From NCBI RefSeq assembly GCF_007896435.1, contig NZ_VCBL01000001.1, positions 62,001-126,000 on the forward strand: DNA of 64,000 nucleotides, read 5' to 3'. The position numbers and the translations under genes are program-made. Shown here piece after piece: positions 7,865 to 16,386 of this stretch; the first letter of the stretch is position 1, and every line of letters starts with the position of its first letter. Origin of the DNA: Rummeliibacillus suwonensis (lineage in GTDB: Bacteria > Bacillota > Bacilli > Bacillales_A > Planococcaceae). The notes below the pieces were generated by a model. The model made no database searches. It worked only from the letters and a program-made list of their open reading frames with translations, and was not told where the DNA came from.

Positions 7865-8692
7865 ATGTATACAATAACGTCAACAAAAACATTACATAAC
7901 GGTATTGAGATGCCACGCTTCGGATTAGGAGTTTATAAAATGGATGATCCAAAAGAGGCTTTCAATGCCATCATCAAAGCATTGGAGACTGGGTATATCG
8001 CAATCGATACAGCAGCTTTTTATAAAAATGAACAACAAGTTGGAGAAGCACTTCGAGCATCTGGAAAACGTAGAGAGGAAGTTTTCATTACCTCGAAAGT
8101 CTGGAATACTGATCAAGGATATGATGAAACATTAAGAGCATTTGAAAAAACATTGACAGCTCTTAATACAGACTATGTAGATTTGTATTTAACACATTGG
8201 CCTGTTCCGGAGAAATTTCCAGAAACTTATCGTGCTATTGAAAGATTGTATGATGAAAAATTAATTCAAGCAACAGGAGTCTCAAATCACGAAATCCATC
8301 ATCTTGAAAAACTTTTTGCTACAGCGAATATTAAGCCGATGGTCAATCAAATTGAATTACATCCATATCTTTCACAAGTAGAATTGCGTCATTTTTGTGA
8401 AGAAAACGATATTGCCGTCACTGCATGGTCACCACTTGGTAGAGGGCGTGTACTACAAGACGAAACAATCGCAGCTATTGGTGAAAAATATGGTAAATCC
8501 GTTGCTCAAACAATCATCCGCTGGCATTTACAAAGTGGTCATATAGTTATCCCTAAATCAGTGACACCAAGCCGTATTGAAGAAAACGCCAATATATTTG
8601 ATTTTGAACTAACGGCAGAAGATATGGCAGCTATCGATGCACTAAACCGCAATGAACGCTTCGGCTCACACCCAGATCATTTTGCTTACTAA
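7865..8692 (+). CDS. Aldo/keto reductase
   Basis: NADPH-dependent oxidoreductase of 275 residues, of the 2,5-diketo-D-gluconate reductase/YvgN (glyoxal reductase) group. The catalytic tetrad is visible: Asp48 (AIDTA), Tyr53, Lys78 (ITSKVW) and His111 (LYLTHWP). The cofactor-binding C terminus IPKSVTPSRIEEN is present. ATG follows AAAGGAGG, a near-perfect ribosome binding site. A likely role is detoxification of small aldehydes and methylglyoxal; the natural substrate cannot be read from sequence. Transcribed alone. Confidence 0.9.
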   Translation: MYTITSTKTLHNGIEMPRFGLGVYKMDDPKEAFNAIIKALETGYIAIDTAAFYKNEQQVGEALRASGKRREEVFITSKVWNTDQGYDETLRAFEKTLTALNTDYVDLYLTHWPVPEKFPETYRAIERLYDEKLIQATGVSNHEIHHLEKLFATANIKPMVNQIELHPYLSQVELRHFCEENDIAVTAWSPLGRGRVLQDETIAAIGEKYGKSVAQTIIRWHLQSGHIVIPKSVTPSRIEENANIFDFELTAEDMAAIDALNRNERFGSHPDHFAY

Positions 8693-8866
8693 TGAGTTCG
8701 AATAAGCCAACAAATAAATCTTATATCTCTATCATTTTACGATCACTCTAATAGCTAAAATTTCCTTATATGAAAAATGAATTTTTTATGTAGTTGTCAT
8801 TAATTAGTAGTATTACTAGATATTTAGTTGTAAGATGAAAGTAATAAATGACGAAAAAGGGGTGTA

Positions 8867-10207
8867 ATGATGGAATTATTGTTAGATCGTGTACAGCATA
8901 CAAGAAGTGCTTTACGTGAGCACATGTTAGAAACGATATTCAACGAATTTGATGTAGAATGTATGGGGCTAGATGAAGAAAAAAGGAAGATTAAATATCA
9001 TGAAATGATGGAAAGCCCATTTCGTTTCTTTCGGGGCAGTGCCTATCTATTTTATTATGATGTGACGAAAATTCCATTCCCTTATCATACACCAGCCGAT
9101 AAACCTGCTTGGATTCAAGGGGACTTACATATGGATAACTTTGGCTGTTTCCAAAATGAAGCAGGAAAAATCGTATATGATATCAATGATTTTGATGAAG
9201 GGTATATTGGCTCGTATCTATATGATATTTTACGAATGACGGTCAGCATTGCTTTATATACGGATGCCGAAGAGCTTGGTGAGAAAGAGCAAAAAAAGCG
9301 CATTGTTCATTATTTACGCAGCTATTATAAGCAACTTCAACGTTTCAAGGAAGATAAAGACGATCCGTTAACGCTTACCTTCACAAAAGAGAATACAAAA
9401 GGTCCCGTAAAAAAAGTATTGAATAAGTTGGGAAAAAGACAGCGTCATCATTTGTTAGCCGATATCACGTCTATCAATGAGAAAGGTGAACGTACTTTTA
9501 ATTGGGATGAAGAAATCAAACCTGTTACAGATGAAGAATTAGGGAAAATCAAAGAGGTTATGCAGCAATACTTCTTAACAATTGATGCAGAGAATAAGCA
9601 AGATCCTTCTCACTATCAAGTGAAAGATGTTGCACGAAAATATGGTACAGGCACAGCTTCCATTGGTCTAAGCCGCTATTATATTCTAATAGAAGGTGGG
9701 CAAGAAGCAGGTGGCACGGATGATTTAGTGTTGGAAATGAAGGAAGTGCGCACTTCTATTCCTGCCTACTTTTTACCATATAGTTCAGTATTTTGGGAAA
9801 AACATGCACACCAGGGTGAACGAGTAGTAGCAACTCAAAAAGCAATGCATCATTTAGAGGATCCTTATTTAGGTTATGTAACAATGGATGATAAACACTT
9901 TTATATTCGTGAACGTTCGCCTTATAAAAAGAAAGTCAAAGCGGAGAACTTTACAACATTAAAAGATTACGACCAAACATTAAATATAATGGGACGTGTT
10001 ACTGCAAAAATTCACGCACGTGCAGATGCAGACATTGAATCTACACTATTAACACATCACAGTGAAGTCGAAATTCTTAAAGCAATCGGTGATGATGTCG
10101 ATCAATTTATCCACCATATCACATATGTAGCTGTGAATTACAAAGAACAAGTGAAATATGACTATACATTATTCTGCAATTGGGTAGAAGAAAATTTTGA
10201 TAAATAA
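8867..10207 (+). CDS. DUF2252 family protein
   Basis: A 446-residue protein of the DUF2252 family, which has a protein-kinase/aminoglycoside-phosphotransferase-like fold. Visible motifs: the FRGSAYLFYYD start of the core, the catalytic-loop-like WIQGDLHMDNFGCF (HxDN) at about residues 84-97, and the metal-binding-like YDINDFDEGYIG. Two in-frame ATGs (8867 and 8870) follow AAAAAGGGGTG; the first is used here. The substrate is unknown in the family. It is monocistronic, with a hairpin at 10311-10339. Confidence 0.85.
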   Translation: MMELLLDRVQHTRSALREHMLETIFNEFDVECMGLDEEKRKIKYHEMMESPFRFFRGSAYLFYYDVTKIPFPYHTPADKPAWIQGDLHMDNFGCFQNEAGKIVYDINDFDEGYIGSYLYDILRMTVSIALYTDAEELGEKEQKKRIVHYLRSYYKQLQRFKEDKDDPLTLTFTKENTKGPVKKVLNKLGKRQRHHLLADITSINEKGERTFNWDEEIKPVTDEELGKIKEVMQQYFLTIDAENKQDPSHYQVKDVARKYGTGTASIGLSRYYILIEGGQEAGGTDDLVLEMKEVRTSIPAYFLPYSSVFWEKHAHQGERVVATQKAMHHLEDPYLGYVTMDDKHFYIRERSPYKKKVKAENFTTLKDYDQTLNIMGRVTAKIHARADADIESTLLTHHSEVEILKAIGDDVDQFIHHITYVAVNYKEQVKYDYTLFCNWVEENFDK

Positions 10208-10552
10208 ACAATTCATCACCAAAATATGTGGTCGATGATCAGAAAATCATTTTAAAAAGAATTGTGCACAAAAGGGACAAACAAATATTCCTACCTATAA
10301 ATTTAAAAATACACGAATGCAACTCATTAGCATTCGTGTGTTTGACTTTTAAGGGTTTTTTTCTCAGAATAGTTTACTTTTAAAGCTACTGTTGTTCAAT
10401 TATTCCCCATGTTTATCCAAATCTCTTATCGAGCTTCCATCAAAAATAAGGTTATAAATGAATGGGAAGATAACAATGAAATAAATTGAATTTCACAAAG
10501 TAAGGATCATATTGTCCCCGTTCATGCGGGATAAAAATCTGATTAGTGATAT
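10208..10552. other. Intergenic stretch with hairpin and a family A end fragment
   Basis: A perfect hairpin ACACGAATGC/GCATTCGTGT (10311-10339) follows the DUF2252 gene, with a modest T-rich tail, and is a plausible terminator. About 10515-10543 the string 'gtccccgttcatgcgggataaa' is an inverted copy of the family A 5' end. Nothing else seen. Confidence 0.6.
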
Positions 10553-11074
10553 CTATTTATCTTTCAATATGGTCTCTTCAAAGAATTTCTTGAAGGTATC
10601 CGCTGATTGTTCACCCACTACACGTAATTGTTCTTTGCCATCTTTATAATAAACAAGGGTTGGTGTGCCTTCAATATTGTACTGTTTCCATCCTTGTTCA
10701 AATTCAAGAAGATTATATTGATCGATATGAATCCCCTTGTCTTTGGCTAAAGGCATTAAAACGGGAGTGATCTTTTTACAGTGAGGGCAGTCAGATTGAA
10801 AGAAATAAAAGATTTCTTTGTCGCCACTTGCGATTTTCTTTTCCAATTTATCAGGTAAAATGATATTTTGATAGTTTTTATCTTTTAAAATATCAATTGT
10901 TGCTTGATTTAAATCATCTTTTCCATAAGGATTATTTGCCAGCTTTCCCTCATTCGACTTGTTATTGATAAAATAGAGAACTACAAAGGCAGCAATAATA
11001 ATAAAACCAATGATCAATAAAATAGTCAGTCTATTGTCCTTTTTCTGTGCAGCATCTTTTTTGGAGTTTGCCAA
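10553..11074 (-). CDS. Membrane-anchored thioredoxin-like thiol-disulfide protein
   Basis: A 173-residue protein with one N-terminal membrane anchor (about residues 16-37) and an extracytoplasmic thioredoxin fold carrying the redox motif Cys96-Pro-His-Cys99 and the cis-Pro loop EGTPTLVYY. It starts at the base next to the stop of bdbC, so the two form an operon. The CPHC motif and small size suggest a DsbA-like oxidase partner recycled by BdbC, standing where B. subtilis has BdbD; it is closer to thioredoxin/BdbA-like proteins than to the DsbA fold with helical insert. Partnership is inferred from the operon. Confidence 0.82.
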   Translation of the reverse strand: MANSKKDAAQKKDNRLTILLIIGFIIIAAFVVLYFINNKSNEGKLANNPYGKDDLNQATIDILKDKNYQNIILPDKLEKKIASGDKEIFYFFQSDCPHCKKITPVLMPLAKDKGIHIDQYNLLEFEQGWKQYNIEGTPTLVYYKDGKEQLRVVGEQSADTFKKFFEETILKDK

Positions 11075-11500
11075 TTATTTTTCCTCCTTAAGTGTTTTTA
11101 ACATATAGAAGCTTGTACCAGCGATTAGAATGAAAGCCACTAAGGATAAGAGTGGAATGGTGATAAATCCTAACCAGTTAATATAATCTGATGTACAAGG
11201 GACTCGTCCACATGAAATAGCGGATTCTTGTAATGCAGGCACTTTTTGAATGCCATAATGATACAATGCGATACATGTTCCTAAACAGGAGAAGATAGCA
11301 CTTGTCACTGCAATACGAGCGTTCTTTTGAACATATGCTACAGCTAAAATAATGACTAGTGGATACATGAGAATGCGTTGATACCAACATAATTTACAAG
11401 GTTCGAAGTGTTGAACCTCTGAAAAAAATAAAGAACCCATCATGGCGATTAGTGATACAACCCACATAAAAAGGAGGCTATTTTCCAGTTTTTTTGACAT
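11075..11500 (-). CDS. bdbC: DsbB-like disulfide oxidoreductase
   Basis: Four-span membrane protein of 141 residues that re-oxidises a thiol oxidase and passes electrons to quinone. First periplasmic-side pair: Cys35-Lys-Leu-Cys38 followed by WYQR, the classic DsbB/BdbC motif; second pair: Cys97 and Cys102 (SCGRVPC). It heads a two-gene operon with the CPHC thioredoxin-like gene. Homologues are needed for disulfides in competence proteins and secreted enzymes. Confidence 0.92.
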   Translation of the reverse strand: MSKKLENSLLFMWVVSLIAMMGSLFFSEVQHFEPCKLCWYQRILMYPLVIILAVAYVQKNARIAVTSAIFSCLGTCIALYHYGIQKVPALQESAISCGRVPCTSDYINWLGFITIPLLSLVAFILIAGTSFYMLKTLKEEK

Positions 11501-11917
11501 AAGAAATCTCCTAATCTTAGTATATTTTTAATTATAGTAGGGATAAAAATAAAAGTAAAACATGAATACATAATAGTGGATTCTGTAGCAATTTTATCAT
11601 AGTCACGAAATCTCATAAAGTAAGGTGACCTAAAAATAGGAAATTATATTCTGCCCCGCGTGAACAGGCAATAAGTTTCCGCATTAGGATACAAGCAAGA
11701 CAAACAGAGGATAGGTGAAACAACTGCCACAGTTCAACTAACCAAAGAAAATCCCCACTGATGGAAACCTCACTTGATCTCCATGTTTTTTCTTCTCACC
11801 CCTTAATCCGCAAATTATATCCGTCGAATTACCGAGATTGTCAATCATGCCGATAAAGATAGTCAGTGGTATGATAGAAGGAAGAAGGAATTGGACATCC
11901 AAGACGGGAGGCAATTG
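11501..11917. other. Divergent intergenic region with a decayed family A copy
   Basis: Holds the promoters for bdbC (minus) and the sensor kinase gene (plus). About 11646-11780 is a worn family A copy on the plus strand: 'ctgccccgcgtgaacaggcaataag' (25 bp matching the element's 5' end), then 'gtgaaacaactgcc' and finally 'aagaaaatccccactgatgg'. No gene seen. Confidence 0.6.
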
Positions 11918-13033
11918 ATGAATCCTACAGATCATTCAAATGTTAGTTTATTAAAAGAAATTGCAGAATTATTAAATGAGGGAACAGAAATGCAGCCAAT
12001 GCTTCAAGTTGCGCTCCGTAAGTTTTTGGAAGGAACTAATTTCGAGACTGGTTGGATTTTTTTTGTCAATAAACGTGGTCGCCATGAGCTCATTGCACAT
12101 GAAAATCTACCTCCTGCATTGGAACATAATGGTTGCCATTTTCTAGCTAAGGGTGGTTGCTGGTGTATTTCGAAATATCGAAATGAGGAATTATTAAAGG
12201 CATCCAACATTATTGAGTGTCAACGTATTGAAAATGCTACTGCTGCTTGTGCTGGTAATTGTGCAGGGATTACCCATCATGCGACTGTTCCATTGCAATC
12301 TGGACAAGAACGATTTGGATTGCTAAATGTAGCTTCTCCTAATACAGTTTGTTTTACAGATGATGAACTTGCTTTGCTTGAATCAGTTGCTTTTCAAATG
12401 GGTTCTGCGATAAAGCGGATTCTATTAACAAAACAAGAACAGCAAATGGCGCTTGTACAAGAACGCAATCGTTTAGCGAGAGATTTACATGACTCCGTCA
12501 ATCAGCTGCTATTCTCTGTTACTTTAACTTCTCGAGCTGGTATCGAAATGACAGATCAGATAGAGATTAAAGAGACCTTTAAAGAAATTCAAAGTTTAAC
12601 ACAAGAAGCATTAACAGAAATGCGAGCACTTATTTGGCAGCTTCGTCCAAAGGGGTTAGAAAGTGGTTTGATAGAAGCGATTAAAGGATATGCTGAAATG
12701 TTAGGGTTGCAGCTAAAAGTGAAAGTATCTGGTGTATTGCAGCTTCCATCGCGTATTGAAGAAACGCTTTTCAGATTGACACAGGAAGCGCTCAATAATG
12801 TTCGAAAGCATTCAGGTGTAAAAGAGGCAGAGATTTTTATCACGATTACGCAAACAGATGTATTGCTAGTTATTAAAGATGAAGGAAGAGGCTTTCAGGT
12901 TGATTCACTCGTAAAACTGCCTTCAATTGGGCTACAAAGTATGCGTGATCGAACAAAAGCATTGGGTGGCTCAGTCGATTGGGTGAGCAACTTAGGGAAG
13001 GGGACTGAAATATTGATCCGTCTACCTTATTGA
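11918..13033 (+). CDS. yhcY: GAF-domain sensor histidine kinase, YhcY/AirS-like
   Basis: A 371-residue soluble kinase: GAF domain (about 15-170), HisKA_3 dimerisation domain with His191 in ARDLHDSVNQ, and HATPase_c (about 270-371, ending GTEILIRLP). The GAF domain is rich in cysteines: Cys73, 81, 83, 101, 111, 115 and 145. In Staphylococcus aureus the related AirS (YhcS) binds a redox-active [2Fe-2S] cluster through GAF cysteines, so an oxygen/redox sensor is a reasonable inference. I start at ATG 11918, seven bases after GGGAGG, rather than an upstream TTG at 11891 that has no ribosome binding site. Followed 13 bp later by its regulator. Confidence 0.87.
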   Translation: MNPTDHSNVSLLKEIAELLNEGTEMQPMLQVALRKFLEGTNFETGWIFFVNKRGRHELIAHENLPPALEHNGCHFLAKGGCWCISKYRNEELLKASNIIECQRIENATAACAGNCAGITHHATVPLQSGQERFGLLNVASPNTVCFTDDELALLESVAFQMGSAIKRILLTKQEQQMALVQERNRLARDLHDSVNQLLFSVTLTSRAGIEMTDQIEIKETFKEIQSLTQEALTEMRALIWQLRPKGLESGLIEAIKGYAEMLGLQLKVKVSGVLQLPSRIEETLFRLTQEALNNVRKHSGVKEAEIFITITQTDVLLVIKDEGRGFQVDSLVKLPSIGLQSMRDRTKALGGSVDWVSNLGKGTEILIRLPY

Positions 13034-13046
13034 AGGAGGTATAGAT

Positions 13047-13694
13047 ATGATTAAAGTGTTAATAGCTGATGACCATCATGTGGTGAGGAGAGGATTATTA
13101 TTTTTCCTCAAAACACAAAAAGACATTGAAGTGATTGGAGAGGCTCGTAATGGAAAAGAAGCTGTAGAACTAACGACAACATTACATCCTGATATTGTAT
13201 TGATGGATTTAGTCATGCCTGAAATGGATGGTATTCAAGCTACAAAGCGTATTAAAGCGCAGTTTCCAGAAATACAAATTTTGATGCTCACAAGCTTTTC
13301 CGATAGAGACCATGTTGTACCAGCCATTGAGGCAGGGGCGGCAGGTTATCAGTTAAAAGATATTGAGCCTGATGAATTAGTATTAGCCATCCACCGTATC
13401 ATGGCTGGAGAGAATATTATGCATCCACAAGCAACGACACAACTTATAAAAAATCGTGAACTCATGGAAGATCTTCCACATGTCAAGCATCCTCTGACAA
13501 AGCGAGAGCAAGATGTACTGGCAGAATTGACAAAAGGAAAGAGCAATAAAGAAATCGCAGCTTCTCTTTTTGTAACAGAAAAAACGGTCAAGACACATAT
13601 TTCTAACATTTTTGCTAAGCTTGAAGTACAAGATAGGACCCAAGCTGCATTATATGCGGTGAAGTATGGTTTGACGGAGGGGAGTGGGGAATAA
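13047..13694 (+). CDS. yhcZ: NarL-family response regulator, YhcZ/AirR-like
   Basis: A 215-residue regulator: receiver domain with Asp54 (VLMDLVMPE), then a LuxR-type HTH at about 145-210 (LTKREQDVLAELTKGKSNKE). GAAGGAGG precedes the ATG. It forms an operon with the GAF kinase. The pair matches YhcYZ of B. subtilis and AirSR of S. aureus; targets cannot be told from this window. Confidence 0.9.
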   Translation: MIKVLIADDHHVVRRGLLFFLKTQKDIEVIGEARNGKEAVELTTTLHPDIVLMDLVMPEMDGIQATKRIKAQFPEIQILMLTSFSDRDHVVPAIEAGAAGYQLKDIEPDELVLAIHRIMAGENIMHPQATTQLIKNRELMEDLPHVKHPLTKREQDVLAELTKGKSNKEIAASLFVTEKTVKTHISNIFAKLEVQDRTQAALYAVKYGLTEGSGE

Positions 13695-13762
13695 TATTAA
13701 GAAGGCCATACCACTCGAATTGGATGAGGAAATTTCGAAGGATGAAATGTATACAAGTAATT

Positions 13763-13800
13763 AAATGGAACTGCTCACAAAATGTGAACGGTTCCATTTT
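13763..13800. terminator. Rho-independent terminator after yhcZ
   Basis: AAATGGAAC..TCACA / TGTGA..GTTCCATTTT forms a long hairpin with T-tail on the plus strand and an A/T-rich mirror on the other, so it may also serve the opposite-facing lysR remnant. Confidence 0.8.
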
Positions 13801-13900
13801 AATATGAACATTTCATAAAATACTTCCTAAGCTATTTTGTTGCATGAACGGCAATCAGAATCTTCATCAAAGGACTTTATGGGTGGATTCATTAAATTCA

Positions 13901-14884
13901 TTAAACGAAGTAGCGTGATCGAATCATTGCCATAAGCTTGTTTTCAATTGAGCGTGGATTTGAATAGATAAAATATACGGGAACGGTTGGCAGCTCAAAT
14001 AAATCGAAATCGGCAATATTAAAACGGCCTTCCATTTGCTCCTTTCTTAAAGTGACCATTGGTAGAAAAGAAATACCTAAACCATCTTTGATAAATTGTT
14101 TAGCAACATAGGATTGTGATAATTTGATTTGTTTACAAAAAGGAAAATGTTTTTTATATCCTTGGATAATTGTTCCTAAATATATGGATGATGTCCAGTA
14201 AATATAGGATATTGATGAAATACCTCTTCTAATTCTATATCCACCTGATTCATCATCATATGCGTCAAAAAGTGTAGAGTATCACTGATTTCCGCTCGCT
14301 TTCCTGCGGGCGAACGCTGAGCCGCTTCCTCGCTACGCTCGTGCAGGGTCTCATCTGCTCTCTCTTCCCGCGGGACATTGAATGGACTTCCTGAATCCAC
14401 ACCGCACGAAGGAAATGCGTGCATTTTCGAGGAGTCGAGCAAGCCGCAGCGAAGATCTACATAAATGGAGCAAAAAATACATGATTTTTAAGGATTATGT
14501 CAAATATATTTCCTGATTTCTGCCTAATCAACACGCCTTTCAAGAAATAGTTTGTATAAGATGTGGTAAAATCGTTTCAACCATCATGGGTGTTATCGCA
14601 ATCATACATTTATCCCGATATCCCTTTTGTAAAAGATGAAATCTTTCTAAACTGTTTTCCAACTGATTAGAAATTTCTTCTGCCTCTATTAAAAAAGCTT
14701 TACCGGTCTCAGTTAGTCGCACTCGATTTTTCTCACGCTTAAAAAGCTTAACTTGTAGAAAATCTTCTAGTTGATGAATATGTACCGTTATACTTGGTTG
14801 GGAAAGATTCAAATGCTCTGCGGCTTTCCGAAAATTACACGTTTTTGCTGCGACAATAAATGATTGAATCCAAAGATAATTCAT
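13901..14884 (-). pseudogene. LysR-type regulator, disrupted by a family B element and a frameshift
   Basis: The first 112 codons (from ATG 14884) encode an intact LysR winged-helix domain and hinge (MNYLWIQSFIVAAKTCNF, LSQPSITVHIHQLE). The frame then runs into a family B repeat (about 14281-14536). Beyond it, 14280 down to 13901, the rest of the effector-binding domain resumes (YSTLHFLTHMM.., then IIQGYKKHFPFC.., DGLGISFLPM.., ending SRYFV). About 50 residues of the domain are missing at the insertion. A second lesion, an apparent one-base deletion near 14183 (HHPY to YLGT), shifts the frame. The target is unknown; the divergent DUF2332 gene is the usual LysR arrangement. Confidence 0.85.
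14281..14536 (-). mobile_element. Family B element (B2), truncated at one end, inside lysR
   Basis: Reverse-strand copy: the left terminal repeat is seen at 14521-14536 (CCTAATCAACACGCCT), and the interior matches B1 and B3 (cgcacgaaggaaatg, cccgcgggacattgaatg, cgctttcctgcgggcgaacg). The right terminal repeat and the ccacgtcctgtggcaac hairpin are missing, so a deletion accompanied or followed insertion. Confidence 0.8.
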
Positions 14885-15013
14885 CCTTCTCCCCCTTTGA
14901 TTAATGATTTTAATCGAATCATTTAAAAATCTTTAATTTACTAAATTATACAATAATTATATAGTTTAAATAAGATGTACATCCAAAATTAAACAATTGA
15001 AGGGATGAAAGAC

Positions 15014-16030
15014 ATGAATCGAAATATAAGAGAAATTTTTCGCCGCTTTGCAAAAAATGAATGTGAGAATTCAAGTGAATTATACGAAACGCTTTCTTAT
15101 GAGATTTCAGAGGATAGTGATTTGTTAGAATTAGCTTGCTTTATTCCCGAAGGACAGCCAATACCTAATTTGTTTTTTGCTGCTGTCCAATATCTCTTGA
15201 TGGACACACAAGATGATTTGAAAAGATATTATGTTTCTTTTACAGAAAGTCCACTTCCAGTTCAGGATGCATTCCCATATTTCAAAAAGTATGTTTTATC
15301 CAATGAAGAAGAGCTTAAAAAACTCTTTAGATCAAAACTTGTCCAAACGAATGAAGTACGTCGATGTGCATATTTATATCCAATGTTTACAGATATTTAT
15401 GAAAAACATCGAATGCCATTAGCGCTAATTGAAATTGGCGCAAGTGCAGGCTTGCAGTTAGGGATAGAGCAATATCGTTACATTTATAACGATAAATTAG
15501 TAGTAGGTAATTTAAATAGTTCACTGACGATTCATTCTCAAAATCGAGGAAAGGAACTACCACGCTCGATTAAAGAGATTCCTGTGGTTGAAACAAGGAT
15601 TGGTGTTGATTTAAATCCGATCGATTTACAAAACAAAGAAGAACTGAAATGGCTACAAGCCCTTATTTGGCCCGAACATCAAGAAAGAAAAAATTTGTTG
15701 AATCAGTCTGCCTCGATCATAAAAAATTTAGATATTCAGCTAATCCGTGGTGATGCCGTAGAGCAAATTGAAGAAATCTGTGATCAGATTCCGTTAAATC
15801 AACTTATTGTCATATTTCATACGCATGTTGCCAACCAACTCCCAATGCATTTAAAAGATGAATTGATTGAAAACTTAAAGCGTATTAGTGCAAAAAGATC
15901 CATATACCATTGTTATAACAACATGTATGATACGCTCTTGCATCAAGATTACATGGCCGACAAAATCGTTCATTCAAAAAGAGTATTGGGAGAAACAGAT
16001 GGCCATGCAAGATGGTTTACATGGCAATAA
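15014..16030 (+). CDS. DUF2332 family protein
   Basis: A 338-residue protein of the DUF2332 family (segments PLALIEIGASAGLQLGIEQY, VETRIGVDLNPIDLQ, VIFHTHVANQLP). The glycine-rich IEIGASAG strand-turn resembles an S-adenosylmethionine-binding Rossmann motif, so a methyltransferase-like fold is possible, but no activity is established. I start at ATG 15014, nine bases after GAAGGGA; an ATG at 15005 overlaps the ribosome binding site spacing. It is divergent from the broken lysR, which may once have controlled it. Confidence 0.8.
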   Translation: MNRNIREIFRRFAKNECENSSELYETLSYEISEDSDLLELACFIPEGQPIPNLFFAAVQYLLMDTQDDLKRYYVSFTESPLPVQDAFPYFKKYVLSNEEELKKLFRSKLVQTNEVRRCAYLYPMFTDIYEKHRMPLALIEIGASAGLQLGIEQYRYIYNDKLVVGNLNSSLTIHSQNRGKELPRSIKEIPVVETRIGVDLNPIDLQNKEELKWLQALIWPEHQERKNLLNQSASIIKNLDIQLIRGDAVEQIEEICDQIPLNQLIVIFHTHVANQLPMHLKDELIENLKRISAKRSIYHCYNNMYDTLLHQDYMADKIVHSKRVLGETDGHARWFTWQ

Positions 16031-16045
16031 GCTTGTAAGTTCAGA

Positions 16046-16242
16046 GGATAAAGTAAAGTGTGGTTTTTCTTCATTCTCCCACTGAACTAGAGGAACCCAG
16101 GTTAAAAGCGCCACGTCTTGTGGCAACATCTGAGTGACCAACATGTTGTTGATCCGAACCAATCGAGTGCATGCGGCAGTTGATCTCCTACCTTCTTCAT
16201 TTTTAAGGTGGGAGTATTACTGCCCGTTACTGCGGGATAAAG
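16046..16242 (-). repeat. Family A dispersed structured repeat (copy A7, reverse)
   Basis: Reverse-strand copy: 'tttatcccgcagtaacgggcag' read from 16242 leftwards, then CCACCTT..AGGTGGG-type stem 1, the GTTGGTCACTCAGATGTTGCC block and a weakened stem 4. It follows the DUF2332 gene directly, 15 bp after its stop. Confidence 0.8.
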
Positions 16243-16303
16243 AAGAACTTTGAGACCAAGATATAAGTTGAAAATTAATCGGTTTTAGTATAAATCATAA
16301 AAA

Positions 16304-16352
16304 TAAAACCACACGAAATCATAGCTTGTGCATTTGATTTCATGTGGTTTAT
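16304..16352. terminator. Bidirectional terminator before the CDF gene end
   Basis: AAACCACACGAAATCA pairs with TGATTTCATGTGGTTT. T-rich sequence follows on both strands, so it can end the CDF gene (minus) and the DUF2332 gene (plus). Confidence 0.8.
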
Positions 16353-16386
16353 TCATGATTAAAAGGGTTTTTTCCAGTACGTATCA

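Noticed and set aside
14176-14442. 88-codon minus-strand frame as a gene
   Set aside because: It is the fusion of family B sequence with the broken lysR effector domain, ending at the frameshift.
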